Shown: positions 34,672-46,038 of the stretch, piece after piece | How positions within the stretch are numbered: the first letter of the stretch is position 1 | How the letters are laid out: every line of letters begins with the position of its first letter | Source: Vandiemenella viatica | Lineage: Eukaryota; Arthropoda; Insecta; Orthoptera; Morabidae | Length of the DNA: 64,000 nucleotides | NCBI GenBank assembly: GCA_031002005.1 | Contig: JARYHS010008074.1 | Coordinates: 346,728,932 to 346,792,931, forward strand | Direction: 5' to 3' | Notes under the pieces: model-generated | The model's database searches: none | Told to the model about the DNA's origin: nothing | What the model saw: the letters and a program-made list of their open reading frames with translations, nothing else | Program-made: the position numbers and the translations under genes

Positions 34672-36380
34672 AAAAATTCTTATATTTAATGTAATTTGTA
34701 AGTGATGAATGAAACAAACCAAAGTTTTAATTTTACTGTTGCTTTGCCATATAGTAATAATATTTTATTAAAAATGCTTTAAATTTAGAGTGCACAGCAT
34801 AATCATGGATGAGGTAGGTGCTGCCTACTGTACGGTAAAATAATTTGTTTAAAATTGAAGAATGGCTCAATGGTACAGAGGCAACACTTTGCGGTGATGA
34901 AGGATTATTGTAAATACTGGCATACACCAAGAACTGTTACCTGAATACACACAACATGAGGGCTGACTATGTTGAAACAATGTGGAAATATATGAAACAT
35001 TTTGAAGCATATTTTAAGGCAGTCTATTAATAATACTGTATAAATTGTAGAACTAGTTCATCCACATCCCATTCAGATTGTACTTTTCATTTACCATCCA
35101 TAAAGTGATTTAATTGGTAAATCCATACACTTTGTCTTATTTAATTTAGCCTACATTCTTTATCGCCTACACAAATTATTACTACACACTTGCGTGTAAT
35201 TGCATGTAATTAAATGTATAGTTCTGATTATTCCTTGCAAGTTTGATATTCATTACATACAAGGTGGTAGAAGGTATATAGAGAATAAATGTGTGAAAAT
35301 ATTTCATACAATCTTTTTTGGCATTGTGAAGGAACCATCTCAGCATTTACAAAGAATGATTTTGAGAAACCATGGAACACTGAAATTTGGATGGTTGGAT
35401 AAGAATTAAAAACTAAGCCCTCAAAAATGCCAGGCATGTGAGTTATCACTTACCCACCAGGGCTGTCATTAATACAATCTCGAGTGATTTTGAGCTATAC
35501 CAATTTCATCCAGTAAATTTCTTGAGATTACATAGATTCCTGCCTTGAACTTGGCCTGTTCCACCTTCGACTTTTTCTGTGGTGATAATTTTAGTGTAGA
35601 TAGACTTTTGGTTTGTATTCACTATTATGTACTTTGCAGGTATGTTATAATCTTGTTAATAAGCAACTAGCACCTTTTGAAACATTTTGTTCACACAGAA
35701 ACCACCTTTCTCTTTCATGAAGTGTTACCTCACATAGTAAACACTGATTTTTTCACAAATGACTGCCATCTTACCTACCACATCTAAATATGTTAAACAC
35801 AATAAGGTATGTAATACTAATTGTATGAGGCTTACCCACATTTCACCAGTTTTTATTCATAAATTGAACTGTTGTATGCTAATTTCAAGTCCTTCTAACA
35901 AACATATATTAAATATTTTTGAAACTAATTCCAGCATTATCAATTGCTCATAATTACAAAGCTCAATGGGAATATTTCTGTGAGCTATCACCCCTCTGGA
36001 TTTGGTTCCCATTATGGATCATGCTCATGGATAAAAAAGTCTTACAACAGCTAAAATACCCATTTATTACTGCCTCACCAATTTTCTTCATGAATATAAA
36101 ACTGTTGACAGTCATGTATTACAACAGAGAGACAGTTTACATAGAGAGTTTCAGTCAGGCTATAACAGCAATACAAACAAACTAAATAGCAGCTCTATTG
36201 TCTAGGTTATTAAGCTCCTTGATGACAGAGCCAATGCTTCTGACATCAGGTGACATGAACTGATGTATCAAAATGCACATCCTCTACACTTTAACCTCCT
36301 ATAAGTAAGTAGCTCATACCCTTTCCTTCCATGAATGTTCCTCTTTCTTTTTCAATCCACAAACTTCACCTTTTCCAAAT
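34672..36380. other. No gene seen
   Basis: AT-rich intronic DNA. A minus-strand segment at 35440-35580 has a GTAAGT donor-like word and partly open frames. It does not fit the phase of the host exons and is listed under rejected items. Confidence 0.45.
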
Positions 36381-36384
36381 CTGC

Positions 36385-37405
36385 CAAGTTGAACATAAGG
36401 AAACCATCAGTCATAGAATTAGAACAATTTATTTTAGTTGGGCACTAAAAAAAGTGAGCCAAAAAATGGTGGTAGCTAAGGTAAAAACAATTGAAGTCGA
36501 TGGAATCATGACTTGCTGGGTGGAGGAATTCTTGAACAGTAGAAAGCAAAGAGACAGGGTGGGAAATGCAATATCAAAATAGGTAAAAATTAATTAGTAG
36601 TGCCACGGGGTAGTGCATTGGGACCCTTGCTTTTCATTGTTTTAATGAATGATAGTGTTAATGGGTTGAAGTCACAAGTTAGATTGTTTGCAGATGGTAT
36701 AATGTTATATAATATAACTAAAACAGGAGTGTACTGTGAACAGTTACAATAGAATCTGAACAGGATATCCCGTTGAGTAGTTAAACATTGAATTAAAATA
36801 AATGCCAAAAACAGTCAGCTTATTAAGTACACAGTTAAAAAGGTAAGGATTTTTTTTACGATTATGGGGTCTGTTAGGAATTGTTTGCTGAAGATCTTAA
36901 CAGTAATATCATGACATAATATTTGATAGTAAACACAGTTAGGCAGGTGGTAGTAAGGTTTAAAAATCCTTCATGTACTGGAGAGGGTGATGAAAGGATG
37001 GATCAGGGAAGTGAGGGAATTTGGTTACAAAACCTTCCACTGCTAGAATATGGTGAAGTGGTGTTGGACCCATGTTATGGGTATCAAATTCGGGAGTTGT
37101 ACAGCATACAAAAAAGAGCAACTAGATTAGTTTACAGAAATTATCACAGAATGCAATCAGTAACTGATATGTTGGAAGTGTATTGGGATTCATTGGAATG
37201 CAGGTGGAGGTTAAAGGGATCATTTGAATTATTCAAGGTTTATAATTATAATAATGAATTTACCAAAAACAATGAAGGAATTTAAAGTTGTGATTTGTAA
37301 AGGAGTAGGTAGGACGTGAAAAATCATTACATGGGATGGTGGAGAGTTAGAGACATCACCAGCACAGTGTGTGTGCTTCAACAGAATTAAAAATTAAATT
37401 AAATG
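36385..37405 (+). pseudogene. CR1 ORF2 3' half, highly degenerate
   Basis: It starts within RT motif A (WALKKVSQKMVVAKVK), then CWVEEFLNSRKQ, VPRGSALGPLLF and LFADGIMLY, where the second catalytic Asp of FADD is Gly. Later come LLEYGEVVLDPCYGYQI and NYHRMQSVTDM. It ends in the family tail AATTAAAAATTAAATTAAAT. Multiple stops and indels make it older than the copy at 28-32 kb. Confidence 0.78.
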
Positions 37406-37800
37406 AAAACAGAAATGGCAGAAACTGAAAATAAAGAAGAGATGAAGGATCGGGCCATTCAAGGCTAAAAAAATGTAAGGGTCTTAGTAGAAAGAGAGAA
37501 GAAAAAACAGCACAATTCAGGAGTAAACAAAAATAAAAGAGCAAAGAAAGGTTAATCTTTGGTGGCAAACAAAAGTATATAAAAGAACATTAAATATGGA
37601 GAATCACTTTAAATATGGAGAATTACATTAAATATGGAGAAAGGTTTATTAATACATCCAACTGTAACTGCGAGGTTATAATTTAGGTGCCTACACTTCA
37701 TTTTTCAACAGATAAAATAATGATTACTTCTCCTTGAAGAGAACATCAAAATATGATACTATGTAAATGATTGAATAATAGATATAAAACTGCAACTAAG
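37406..37800. other. No gene; short tandem repeat inside
   Basis: A-rich sequence. At 37588-37640 the word TTAAATATGGAGAA occurs three times at about 20-22 bp spacing. An ATG-initiated frame at 37405 is short and not accepted. Confidence 0.6.
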
Positions 37801-37810
37801 AGTATATATT

Positions 37811-37953
37811 CAGTGGCGGATCCAGGATTTTGGTTTGGGGGGGGGAGGATAAAAAAAAGGTCCCCAAAATCCATGTCATTGGGGGTGACCTTGGTGTGCA
37901 TTTGGGGGGGGGGGCCTTCAGCCCCCTAGCCCCCCCCCCTGGATCCGCCACTG
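37811..37953. mobile_element. hAT-type MITE, 143 bp
   Basis: Perfect 16 bp terminal inverted repeats CAGTGGCGGATCCAGG are flanked by a perfect 8 bp duplication TATATATT (37803-37810, 37954-37961). The 8 bp target and CAG-start end are hAT features. The interior has G9, G12 and C9-type runs and no coding capacity. Confidence 0.87.
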
Positions 37954-37961
37954 TATATATT

Positions 37962-38100
37962 GTAGTATGAATTTACACATTGAGAATAAACAAACCAAAG
38001 ATGATTCATACTTCTTTGTGATTTTCTATTAGATGTAAGTTACAACAAAGAAATTATTATCCTAGTAGATCTAAATGGATCATTAGAAAAGCAATCAATA
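37962..38100. other. Spacer
   Basis: Short AT-rich spacer between the MITE and the RTE 5' region. The exact RTE start is not determined. Confidence 0.4.
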
Positions 38101-38836
38101 TCAAAAAAGTACAGCTTGATTATCATGTTGTTGTGTTTGTCAAACTCCGCCACTAGGAATGATTCCTGGTGCCAGTCCCAAGCCCGGAACCTCATATTGT
38201 AAGAGATGAGGAAGGAGGAGGAGGGGGAGGAGTAACAACCTCGTGAAAAAACCTGGGTCCATCTGGCTCCGGATGGTAGCACCCTGTAAGGGCCACTGCC
38301 TAGGGTTACAGGTGAAACATGGCCAATGGTCTCAAGGCGGAAGAGGAATCCCAGGTTCCCAATGGTGGAGAGAGCAGAAGGGCCTAGTGGAGCAAACCAC
38401 AAACAAAAAACCAGGGTAAGCTTCCAAGATCATTTCTGGGAGTAAAAGGGCACTCTATTGTCCTTAGGGTGAAAATTTGCCCTTAAAGGCGGATGCAACA
38501 ACTTTTCTGCCAACGGCATTAGGATGAAGAAGGCAAGGGGAAACCACTTCATTAGAAAATCTTATAAGATATCCCAAGTAATGGCAGTATGATGGATAAA
38601 GGCTCTTTAGTAAAATATTCTGGAATAGTCACCCATTCGGATCTCCGGCAGGGGACTGCTGAAGAGAATAAACACAAGAAGCGGAATGAAGGAGAAAGAA
38701 GAATAGCGACATGGAATGTTCAATCAATGTTAAAATGTGGAAAACTAGAAAATATAAAGCAAGAAATGAAGAGAATGAGAACTGACATGTTAGGGATCTC
38801 AGAATTAAGATGGCCTGATCCTGGGGACTTCTGGAG
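38100..38836 (+). pseudogene. RTE-type LINE, part 1: 5' region and endonuclease start
   Basis: The GC-balanced leader carries GGTCCATCTGGCTCCGGATG, TAGCACCCTGTAAGGGCCAC and AAGGCAAGGGGAAACCACTT, blocks typical of arthropod RTE elements. The coding part gives RRIATWNVQSMLKCGKLENI and LGISELRWPDPGDFW, the start of an APE endonuclease of the RTE/BovB kind. It stops at CTGGAG (38831-38836), the left copy of the target duplication made by the R1-like insertion. It continues at 46039. Confidence 0.85.
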
Positions 38837-40021
38837 GTTTTTTTTTTTTTTTATTTACCCTTCATTTATACAGCCTAATATCTTAGTGACTAAATTAGGC
38901 CCTACGTATTAATTTTTACATTGTTGATTACATAGTGTTTGTACAAGTTTGTACAAAATATTTACATGCAAGGAATTTGGCATACAGTTCCGTTACACTT
39001 TGACTTACTGTCTAATTAATTCTGTAATATTACATTTGGTCTTGCTTACAGTAATAAGCTGCTATTGCAAATTTTAATGTTATATTGAATCACAAATATC
39101 GCTTATTGTTGTTATAGTGCTAGTGGTTTTTATTGAAATATTCCAATTATTCTTAGAGTATCCCATTATTCAGTTAGTTGTAGTTAATCCAGTTTGTACA
39201 TATCTTTCTGTAATCTATCATTTAGTTATACCGGATTACTGGGTAATAACAATTGCTTTTAAGTAACATTCACTTAATTATATGTTCTCAGCCACTACAG
39301 TCCTGAGCCAGTTCAAATTTGCAGCATCCTGGCTTACCATTAATATGGAAATTAACTCCCAAATATTGTTATGATTCATCATGTATTTGTGCAAAAGTCA
39401 ATGATCATTCCCTCTACATTACAAACAAGACTGTTTTGAACGTGGTAGAAGCGCTTTGTTTGCTGTAAGTGGTATGCTGACGTTTGCTCATTCTGCCACG
39501 CCATCGTTCTGACTCAGGCCTGTAGTAGGCTTGGTTCCGTTTTAACAATGGTAGGATTACTTAATTTAATAGTTATACATTTGATTTTTTTTTCAATAAT
39601 CACCTCTGGTGTTATAATCTACTTTTCCCCTATAAGCCCTTCTATGTTACAATTTTTTTTCTTTTTATGTACTACGTCTATTCTAATCTACCTTGAAACC
39701 TATACTACTCTATCAACACTAATCTACCCACCACTATCATCCTGGGATAGTCTGCCAGCCATGCCCCTCTGGATTTCCAGTGGGACAGGATTGACCGACA
39801 CATCGGGACAAAACTTCTGGCTCCCGGAAGTTTCTGAAGAATACTGTTTACTCTTGTTCATGAATAATTTTCTATGCCTGTATGTTTGGCCTTGCGACTT
39901 TCCTAGGTCGGTCCCCATGCCCGACTGCTGCTCGGTCCAGATATCTTTTTTTGTGCAGTTGAGATACTATGTTCGCCAGATTATCGAGAATAATCCATGA
40001 TCGCTCATCTAGAATTATGTA
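38837..40021 (-). mobile_element. R1-like LINE 3' untranslated region and poly-A
   Basis: On the minus strand the 1.2 kb after the ORF2 stop ends in an AATAAA-like signal and a poly-A run (T-run at 38838-38852) directly at the target duplication CTGGAG. No frame is convincing here. The poly-A end shows insertion by target-primed reverse transcription on the strand opposite to the RTE host. Confidence 0.75.
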
Positions 40022-41810
40022 TCACGTTGATCTACTCCGTATTATGTTGATATCCGGCGTCCTTACTTCTTCTGCTATCGGGCAGGACCACACTACATGT
40101 TCGGGGGTTCCTTCTGCCCCGCACTCACATAAGCTCGTTTCTTTCAGCCCTCTTTGACACAGTAGGCTGTTATATGGGCCGTGCCCCATGAGATAATGTA
40201 TAAGGCCTGGTGTGGGATGAAAGTATTCAAGTTGCAGCCGTTCTTGTATGTTCGGAAACACACTGTATAATCTTCTGCCTGTGGCACTATTGTCCCACCG
40301 CTCCTGCCATTCAGCGAGAAGTGCAACTGTTCCCACAATCTCTTGCACCCTGGTCTGATTTCCTTTTCGTAACCAGTATATGGCCCCTCTTCTTCTGATT
40401 TCGAGGTCCAACGGCCATACACCTATGACAATTGGTAGGGCATTTGTGGAGGTAGTACTGTAGGCTCCACTCAATCGCAGCAACACACTTCTCTGCACTA
40501 TTAGGACCTCCTCCCTAGGTTTCACCAGTCGAAGTCTGTGCGCCCAGACACTGGACGCGTACCCTACCAGAGATGCTAGGATAGCATCGTGGTATCTTCT
40601 TATCGTAGTGTTAGAAAGGTGAAATCTCCTTTGCCCTATACTGATAAATTTGTTGAGCACAGCCTTAGCCCTTTCGCACGTCTCAGTAATATGTGATGCA
40701 AAGTTCAGAGACTCATCCAGGATGACGCCAAGATATTTGGTTGTCCGTGTTCTTTTTATGTTCATGTTATTCATTTTGATAGTAGGGTTACGTTCCAGTT
40801 TTCCCTTTAATACCATCATCTGAGTTTTCTTTGGCGCGAGACTAAGCTTTGCCTCTGAGCACCATGCTTGGAGTTTTTCAATCACCACTTTAGCTATATA
40901 CTCTATAGCTTGTCTGGACCGACCCTCAATCAATAACAGCAAGTCGTCTGCATAGGCAACCAGTCCCAGTAAGCCATCCAGCCCCTCCAGTAGATTAATC
41001 AATTCTTCGAAAACTATGTCCCAAAAAACCGGTCCACTGACCGAACCCTGAGGGCATCCCTCGTGGGCATCTCAGTGTGGCATAACGATTTTTACAATAG
41101 TCCCTCAGCGTGTTATAAAGACTGCTTGGACACTTCATTTCTCTTAGGCGCCGGAACAATATCGGCCACCAAAGATTATCAAAAGTGCCACAAATATCAA
41201 TAAAAATTCCTATAACACATTTCTTACAGCTGCTTTTAACTAAGTCTACCGCTCTGTTAATTGCAGCTTCGGTCGACCTGCCTGCTCTGAAGCCGTATTG
41301 GTTCATGTTCATACCCATATTACTTCTGTGATGTTGCAATTTAGCGATCAGTACTTTTTCTTGAACCTTTCCCAGCACATTGAGCAGGCAGATCGGCCGA
41401 TAAGATTTTGGATTGGCCAGATCCCTGTCACCCCCTTTTGTTAGTATTACCACTTCACTTTGTTTCCACACGTTGGGAACTCTGCCTTGCAGCAGACATT
41501 TGCTTAGTAAGTTACATAAGGGAGGAGCTAACTGAACCACCAGAGCCTGCAAAACTTCAGCCACAATTCTGTCCGGACCTGGGGCTTTATGTTTCACCAT
41601 ACTGTTTATGGCTCTGATCACCTCATCTATTGTTATGTTTTCCCCTTCCGATGTGACTGTATACAACTGTAATTGATCACTGCGCATTTTTCTATGGGTA
41701 TCGCTTTCATTGTCTTCTATGTCGTCAGGTAATAGCTGATGCAATAGTACCTCGGCTGTTGTGGTCCAATTCATTGTCATCGTCCCATCCTCATTCCTCA
41801 TGGTAGCCAA
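40022..41810 (-). pseudogene. R1-like LINE ORF2, reverse transcriptase and C-terminal zinc knuckle
   Basis: The minus frame 41810-40995 gives HKAPGPDRIVAEVL, NPKSYRPICLLNVLGKVQEK, NQYGFRAGRSTEAAI and GIFIDICGTFDNLWW, where ICGTFD replaces the usual I-GAFD of motif A. A one-base shift near 41070 moves to the frame 41002-40022, which has the GCPQGSVSGPVFW block, catalytic AYADDLLLL (about 40955), TKYLGVILDESLNF and a CCHC knuckle LCECGAEGTPEHVVWSCP. This arrangement fits the R1 clade. It lies directly after the endonuclease part. Confidence 0.9.
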
Positions 41811-42939
41811 AGTTGTGGGTGGTCTAATTTTACCTGCAACTATTTTTTATGGTATTCCCCAGGGGTCTGACCTAAGATTAGCTCTAACATATGCCTCCCA
41901 ACTTTGAGTTTTCGTCAGAAGCAATTGTTTGCTTGAAAGCTTCTTTTCTCTCTCTGTATCTGTTGAGAAGGATATACCTGTCAGCCGCCACGAGGCAGCG
42001 TTGGTATTCCCTTCTCGCCTTTCGCACATTTGATCTTAGTCTATACAGCCGTTCGTTCCATGGTGTATCCCTCACCATTTTAATTTTCGCCATTGGAATA
42101 CTGCCCTTCATTGCTGTTTGAATCGATTTGGTCAGCTCCTTCGCAATATAATCTACATCATTCCCCTCCATTAGTCCCACTGGTGTTCGGAAGCCCTCCC
42201 GTAGCCTAGACCATGCCGCTCTCTTTATATTGTACCGGTGTTTGATATTCTCACTGCTAACAGCCGCCGTTACATCCCTGGAAAGGTTATATAGAATTAT
42301 ATTATGATCACTCGTGGTTTGGTTGTCTAGAACTCTCCAGTTTTGTAGTATGTTCCCCACATGTTCGCTGGTGAGCGTTACATCTATATTGGATGTGGCC
42401 CCCCATCTATCATTGAAAGTAGGAGGATTGTATGGTCTATTTCTTACTTGCAGATGTAATTCGTGAATCAGCTTCATCAAATCTTCTCCTCTCTCGTTAG
42501 TTTGGTCACTGTACCAAAGTACTGACCGTGCATTTGCATCAGCTGCTATGATTATTTTCTGATTCCCCAGGCTATTGAATATATCTCTATTTTTATTTAG
42601 GTATGGAGCTATTGGATCTTTATACTGGAAGTACATAGACACCACTATCATGTTACACCATCCTGTGCTGATTTCTACACATGTCGTGTGATCATCACAG
42701 AATTGTGTGATTTTCGTTGTTGTTATGCTCCTATTTAAGACTATTATACCAGTCATGGGATGTTCCCCGTCTGCTATAATTTGCGCTGACACTGGCATAT
42801 ATGGTATCAATCTTCTATTTGAATGTGGTTCTTGTAGGCATAACACATCCCAGCTGTTTTCTTCTGCTAATTTTCTCAATTCATGGAGGGCCAATTTGCT
42901 CCGTCTAGCATTTATCTGTGCGAATTTTATACTATCCAT
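41811..42939 (-). pseudogene. R1-like LINE ORF2, endonuclease
   Basis: The frame starts MDSIKFAQINARRSKLALHE and shows LCLQEPHSNRR (catalytic Glu), IIIAADANARSVLW (Asp, Asn), SNIDVTL and TTSDHNIILYN (Asp-His), all key APE-type residues. It stays open for 351 codons, then shifts frame near 41890; SWEAYVRANLRSDPWGIP, a stop and KIVAGKIRPPTT link it to RT. The ATG follows the ORF1 stop without a gap (TAAATG). This is the best-preserved LINE domain in the window. Confidence 0.9.
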
Positions 42940-43576
42940 TTAGGGATGTCTAGTATATACATTGCACTTCGGCCATTTAAGCTGGGGATCAAATCTAATC
43001 CTTCCATGAGTCATAACAAACTGTTTGTATATCTCGTCAGGATCATACATTTTGTTTCGTCTATCGAATAACTTTTTAACTAGGGTTAACAGCTGGGACG
43101 GTTCTACAGGCAGGTTGTTGGCTTTAAGTTGAATTTTGTCTACTACCTCTAGCTGTGGAAAGGTTATTGACATCCCCGCTGGGTGCAGCAAATGTGTTAT
43201 GTGTCTAAGTGCCATTGTCAGCAGATTCTCCTGTTCCAGTTTATTCAGTCTCAGCGTGTCTTCTATATTCGCATACAGCGGCATAGGATCAGCTAAATTA
43301 TTTTCTACCAAAATCCCCTCAATTGGTGTATCTATTTTGAGTTCATTTTTGACACTGTAAGTATTTAAGGAGTGGAAGTTTGATATTTTTATTCACTTCA
43401 CTACCTCGTTCCCGTATATGTTCTAAGGAGTATTTTCCCTTTAATTTTCCTACATTTAAGCCATTCGTCTTTGTTTCATTTTTAATGCTGGGAGTAGAAT
43501 GTTTGCTTGACCATAATACTTCTCCTTTTACCCAAACAAGCCCCGCTCTATAACGAGGGGAACACAAAGGGGGCAT
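42940..43576 (-). pseudogene. R1-like LINE ORF1, short and without zinc knuckles
   Basis: Two overlapping minus-strand frames, 43576-43343 (MPPLCSPRYRAGLVWVKGEV) and about 43360-42940 (IEGILVENNLADPMPLYANI), join across a frameshift near 43345. The sequence is Leu/Lys/Glu-rich in the middle (TLRLNKLEQENLLTMALRHI) and ends KWPKCNVYTRHP. Known R1-clade ORF1 proteins end in CCHC knuckles; none is visible. The start is uncertain. The stop codon abuts the ORF2 ATG, so reinitiation coupling is plausible. Confidence 0.65.
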
Positions 43577-43673
43577 CTCAGAAGACTCCTTCGCGTCTGC
43601 GAGGCTGGAGTCCTCTGTTTGTATCCCCTTTTCGCTAGATTATTCCGTTTGTGTCCCCTTTTCGCATGTTCCT
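43577..43673 (-). mobile_element. R1-like LINE 5' untranslated region, part 1
   Basis: This contains a repeated GCGAAAAGGGGA-ACAAAC word on the minus strand (about 43668-43620). It ends at TCCT (43670-43673), the left target duplication of LTR-A copy 2. Confidence 0.6.
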
Positions 43674-45993
43674 TGTCAGGGACTAAGCGGGATACTGGGG
43701 TTTGGTACCGCTTAAATCACCTGAACCAGATGTTGTCCAAAATATATTGTGAGTCCATAAGAAAGTTCTGAAACCGTGTAAAATTAATAATGCTAACAGT
43801 TCTAATGACCACAGTCGCCACTTGCAGGCTTGGCCTTCTGCAAGAAAGGTATTATTCTAATAAATGAAAGTCTCAAATCGAAATCAAAAGTCATATATTC
43901 TCCAAAAATTTCCACATAAATGTTATAAGGCACTGTTAGCTAAGGCTATCGGATTTAAATCTTCTCCAAGAATTGCAAGTTGAGATTTCAGAGCTACACC
44001 GCTTTTAAAACCCCCAAAACAGAATTTAACTGACTAGTTGCATGGCTAGAAGTTGTTCACCAAAAAAAATTACGACATGGCTGCTATATCACGTTCCTTC
44101 GCCATGGTTGGTTCGTTTCCGCCCGTTCCGCCAGCCCGCTCGGACCTCGCACTAACGTGCGCCCACTACCGATTCACAAATGAGACTGGAGACGACCGAC
44201 CAAATTCACACCTCTAAGCTGCCTTATATTAATTGAAGTCACGTGATGCATCTCTCTTCAACAAATTACCAAATATGGATGTGTTATATTGCCCACCACC
44301 TAAGTCAGTGTTCTGTTATCTTCTTATTAAAAATCGGCTTTAGTAATTAGCTTGAAATTATGTTTAAAATATTATTCCTGATTTTAAACTGTCTCTACAT
44401 ATGAACTTTGTTTAAATCTGTTGAGATAAGGTAAACCGAGTAATTCTAACAATCAAGTGTAACTATAATTTATGTTTTTATTTATAACTCTGAAAGTTTA
44501 TTGAATATCAAGCCGGAAAAATTATCAAAGTGTAGCCTGAATTAAACTGCGTATTCTGAAGTTTATTTTATCTTTGTAGCTGTTATTTCTGAGACACAAT
44601 AAATTATTTAGTGATTTACACGTGTGTTTTATGTCGAGTGTTTTTAGGAAAATCATAACATCGGTACTATGGCTTCAAATTGCGTGGAATTAATATGTGT
44701 GAAGCTAAAGGAATAGATTGTCCCGGCAAACTATTTTATAACCCGGAATTCAAGTAGGCTTTTGAATAATAAAATGCTCAAGTTGGGTGTTCAATTTTAC
44801 GTGTTCATATTATGTTTAAAAATACTCAGAACGTTGGAAATTATCTGATTTAGATGAATTTGATTCTCTCTATGGCTATTTTAATTTATTAGCTACTTTA
44901 TATCGCGTGGCAATGTTTACAATCCGTGTGGAAGCATTTTATGTGTGCAGTGTTTGTAGAAAGTTGCTTCAAAAATTGGATTACCATACAACAGGTTAGT
45001 AAAATGTCTTAAAATGTGTCTAGAAAATTAATTATGGGTGTTAACTGGTATTTACATGTTCTTAGCGCTTTTGAAATGGTTTAATAGTGTTAGAATTAAT
45101 TCCGAAAAGTCGAACAAATTAGTTGGTTTACCGGCGCATGTGTATTCACTGATATCACGTATTTTACGGCTTGAAATAGCTGAACACCTATTAAAACTGA
45201 AAGATTAGTTTATTTCCTTTATATTTGTCTACTTTTTAAATCCTGAAATTACTTAACAGACCTCCAATTATATAAGTGAACTGTTTAAGCAAATGAGTAT
45301 TAAAAATCCAATATAATTACTTCTTGTGGTTATTAGATGCTTTAAAACTATCAGAAATCTATTAATTTATCTACTAGGCGGTCTCAGGGATTATTATTGC
45401 TGTTTTTGGAGCTTTAAGATGGTCAAGTTTCATTACAATGAATTATTTTCATTCTGTTTCAGACTATTATTTTATCATCCAGTTTATTTCTTTAAAAAAT
45501 CCTACTAAACTATATTTATTTCTGAAGTTATGGTTATAGTGAGTCTAGGCCTGTGTAATATAGGTTCTTTATTGTCTTTACTGTACGGAAATCTCTTCAG
45601 AAATACTAAAACTGGAATATGCCAAAATTTATGGGTTAGATTTTTCCCTTTACTGAAATTACTTATTTATCTCTGAAATAATGTGTATTAGACATGATAA
45701 GAGGTTTATTTATGCATACTATTTGCAATTATTCAACATTTACTTCGTTTAACCAACGTTAGTATCTGTTATTAAAAATTTACCCCTATGTGAAATAACC
45801 TATTTCCTGCTGAACTATCATGTCTTTATGGCAATTTATAGTTTATTTATGCTGTGTATGTGTTATTTATTTACTTTATTATACCAGAAGTGCTGTTAAC
45901 TTGATTTTACGTGTGGTATCGTGTACTCCAACTAACCTTAAACTTGACCGGATTCTAACGAAATATGAAAAATAGAACGAGGGATACCTTACA
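43674..45993 (-). mobile_element. Solo LTR, 2.3 kb (LTR-A, copy 2), inside the R1-like LINE
   Basis: It is the inverted, nearly identical copy of 6501-8817. It starts at 45993 (TGTAAGGTATCCC on the minus strand) and ends at 43674. Perfect 4 bp duplications TCCT lie at 43670-43673 and 45994-45997. The two copies differ from each other by only a few scattered bases and small indels in the parts compared. The minus-strand TATA box lies at about 44222-44230. It interrupts the 5' untranslated region of the R1-like LINE. Confidence 0.82.
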
Positions 45994-45997
45994 TCCT

Positions 45998-46038
45998 GTA
46001 AGTTGTTTTTTCTTGATAGCTCCCTTAGCCTCTGTAAA
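45998..46038 (-). mobile_element. R1-like LINE 5' end, part 2
   Basis: These 41 bases between the LTR-A duplication and the second CTGGAG (46039-46044) are the 5' terminus of the R1-like element. Subtracting 38837-46038 rejoins the RTE frame from FW to SGDYR. Confidence 0.7.

Noticed and set aside
35440..35585. Possible third host exon on the minus strand (CACAG acceptor-like, GTAAGT donor-like, partly open frames)
   Set aside because: Every frame is closed before the donor except in the last 42 bases. The phase does not fit between the two accepted exons, and the acceptor for the short version lacks a pyrimidine tract.
37400..37570. ATG-initiated Lys/Glu-rich frame
   Set aside because: It is 17 codons long in A-rich sequence just after a CR1 tail; composition alone explains it.
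7000..45510. Matching 60-70 codon frames at 6954-7166 and 45326-45508 as a conserved gene
   Set aside because: They are chance frames in the U3 part of the two LTR-A copies and match only because the LTRs are near-identical.
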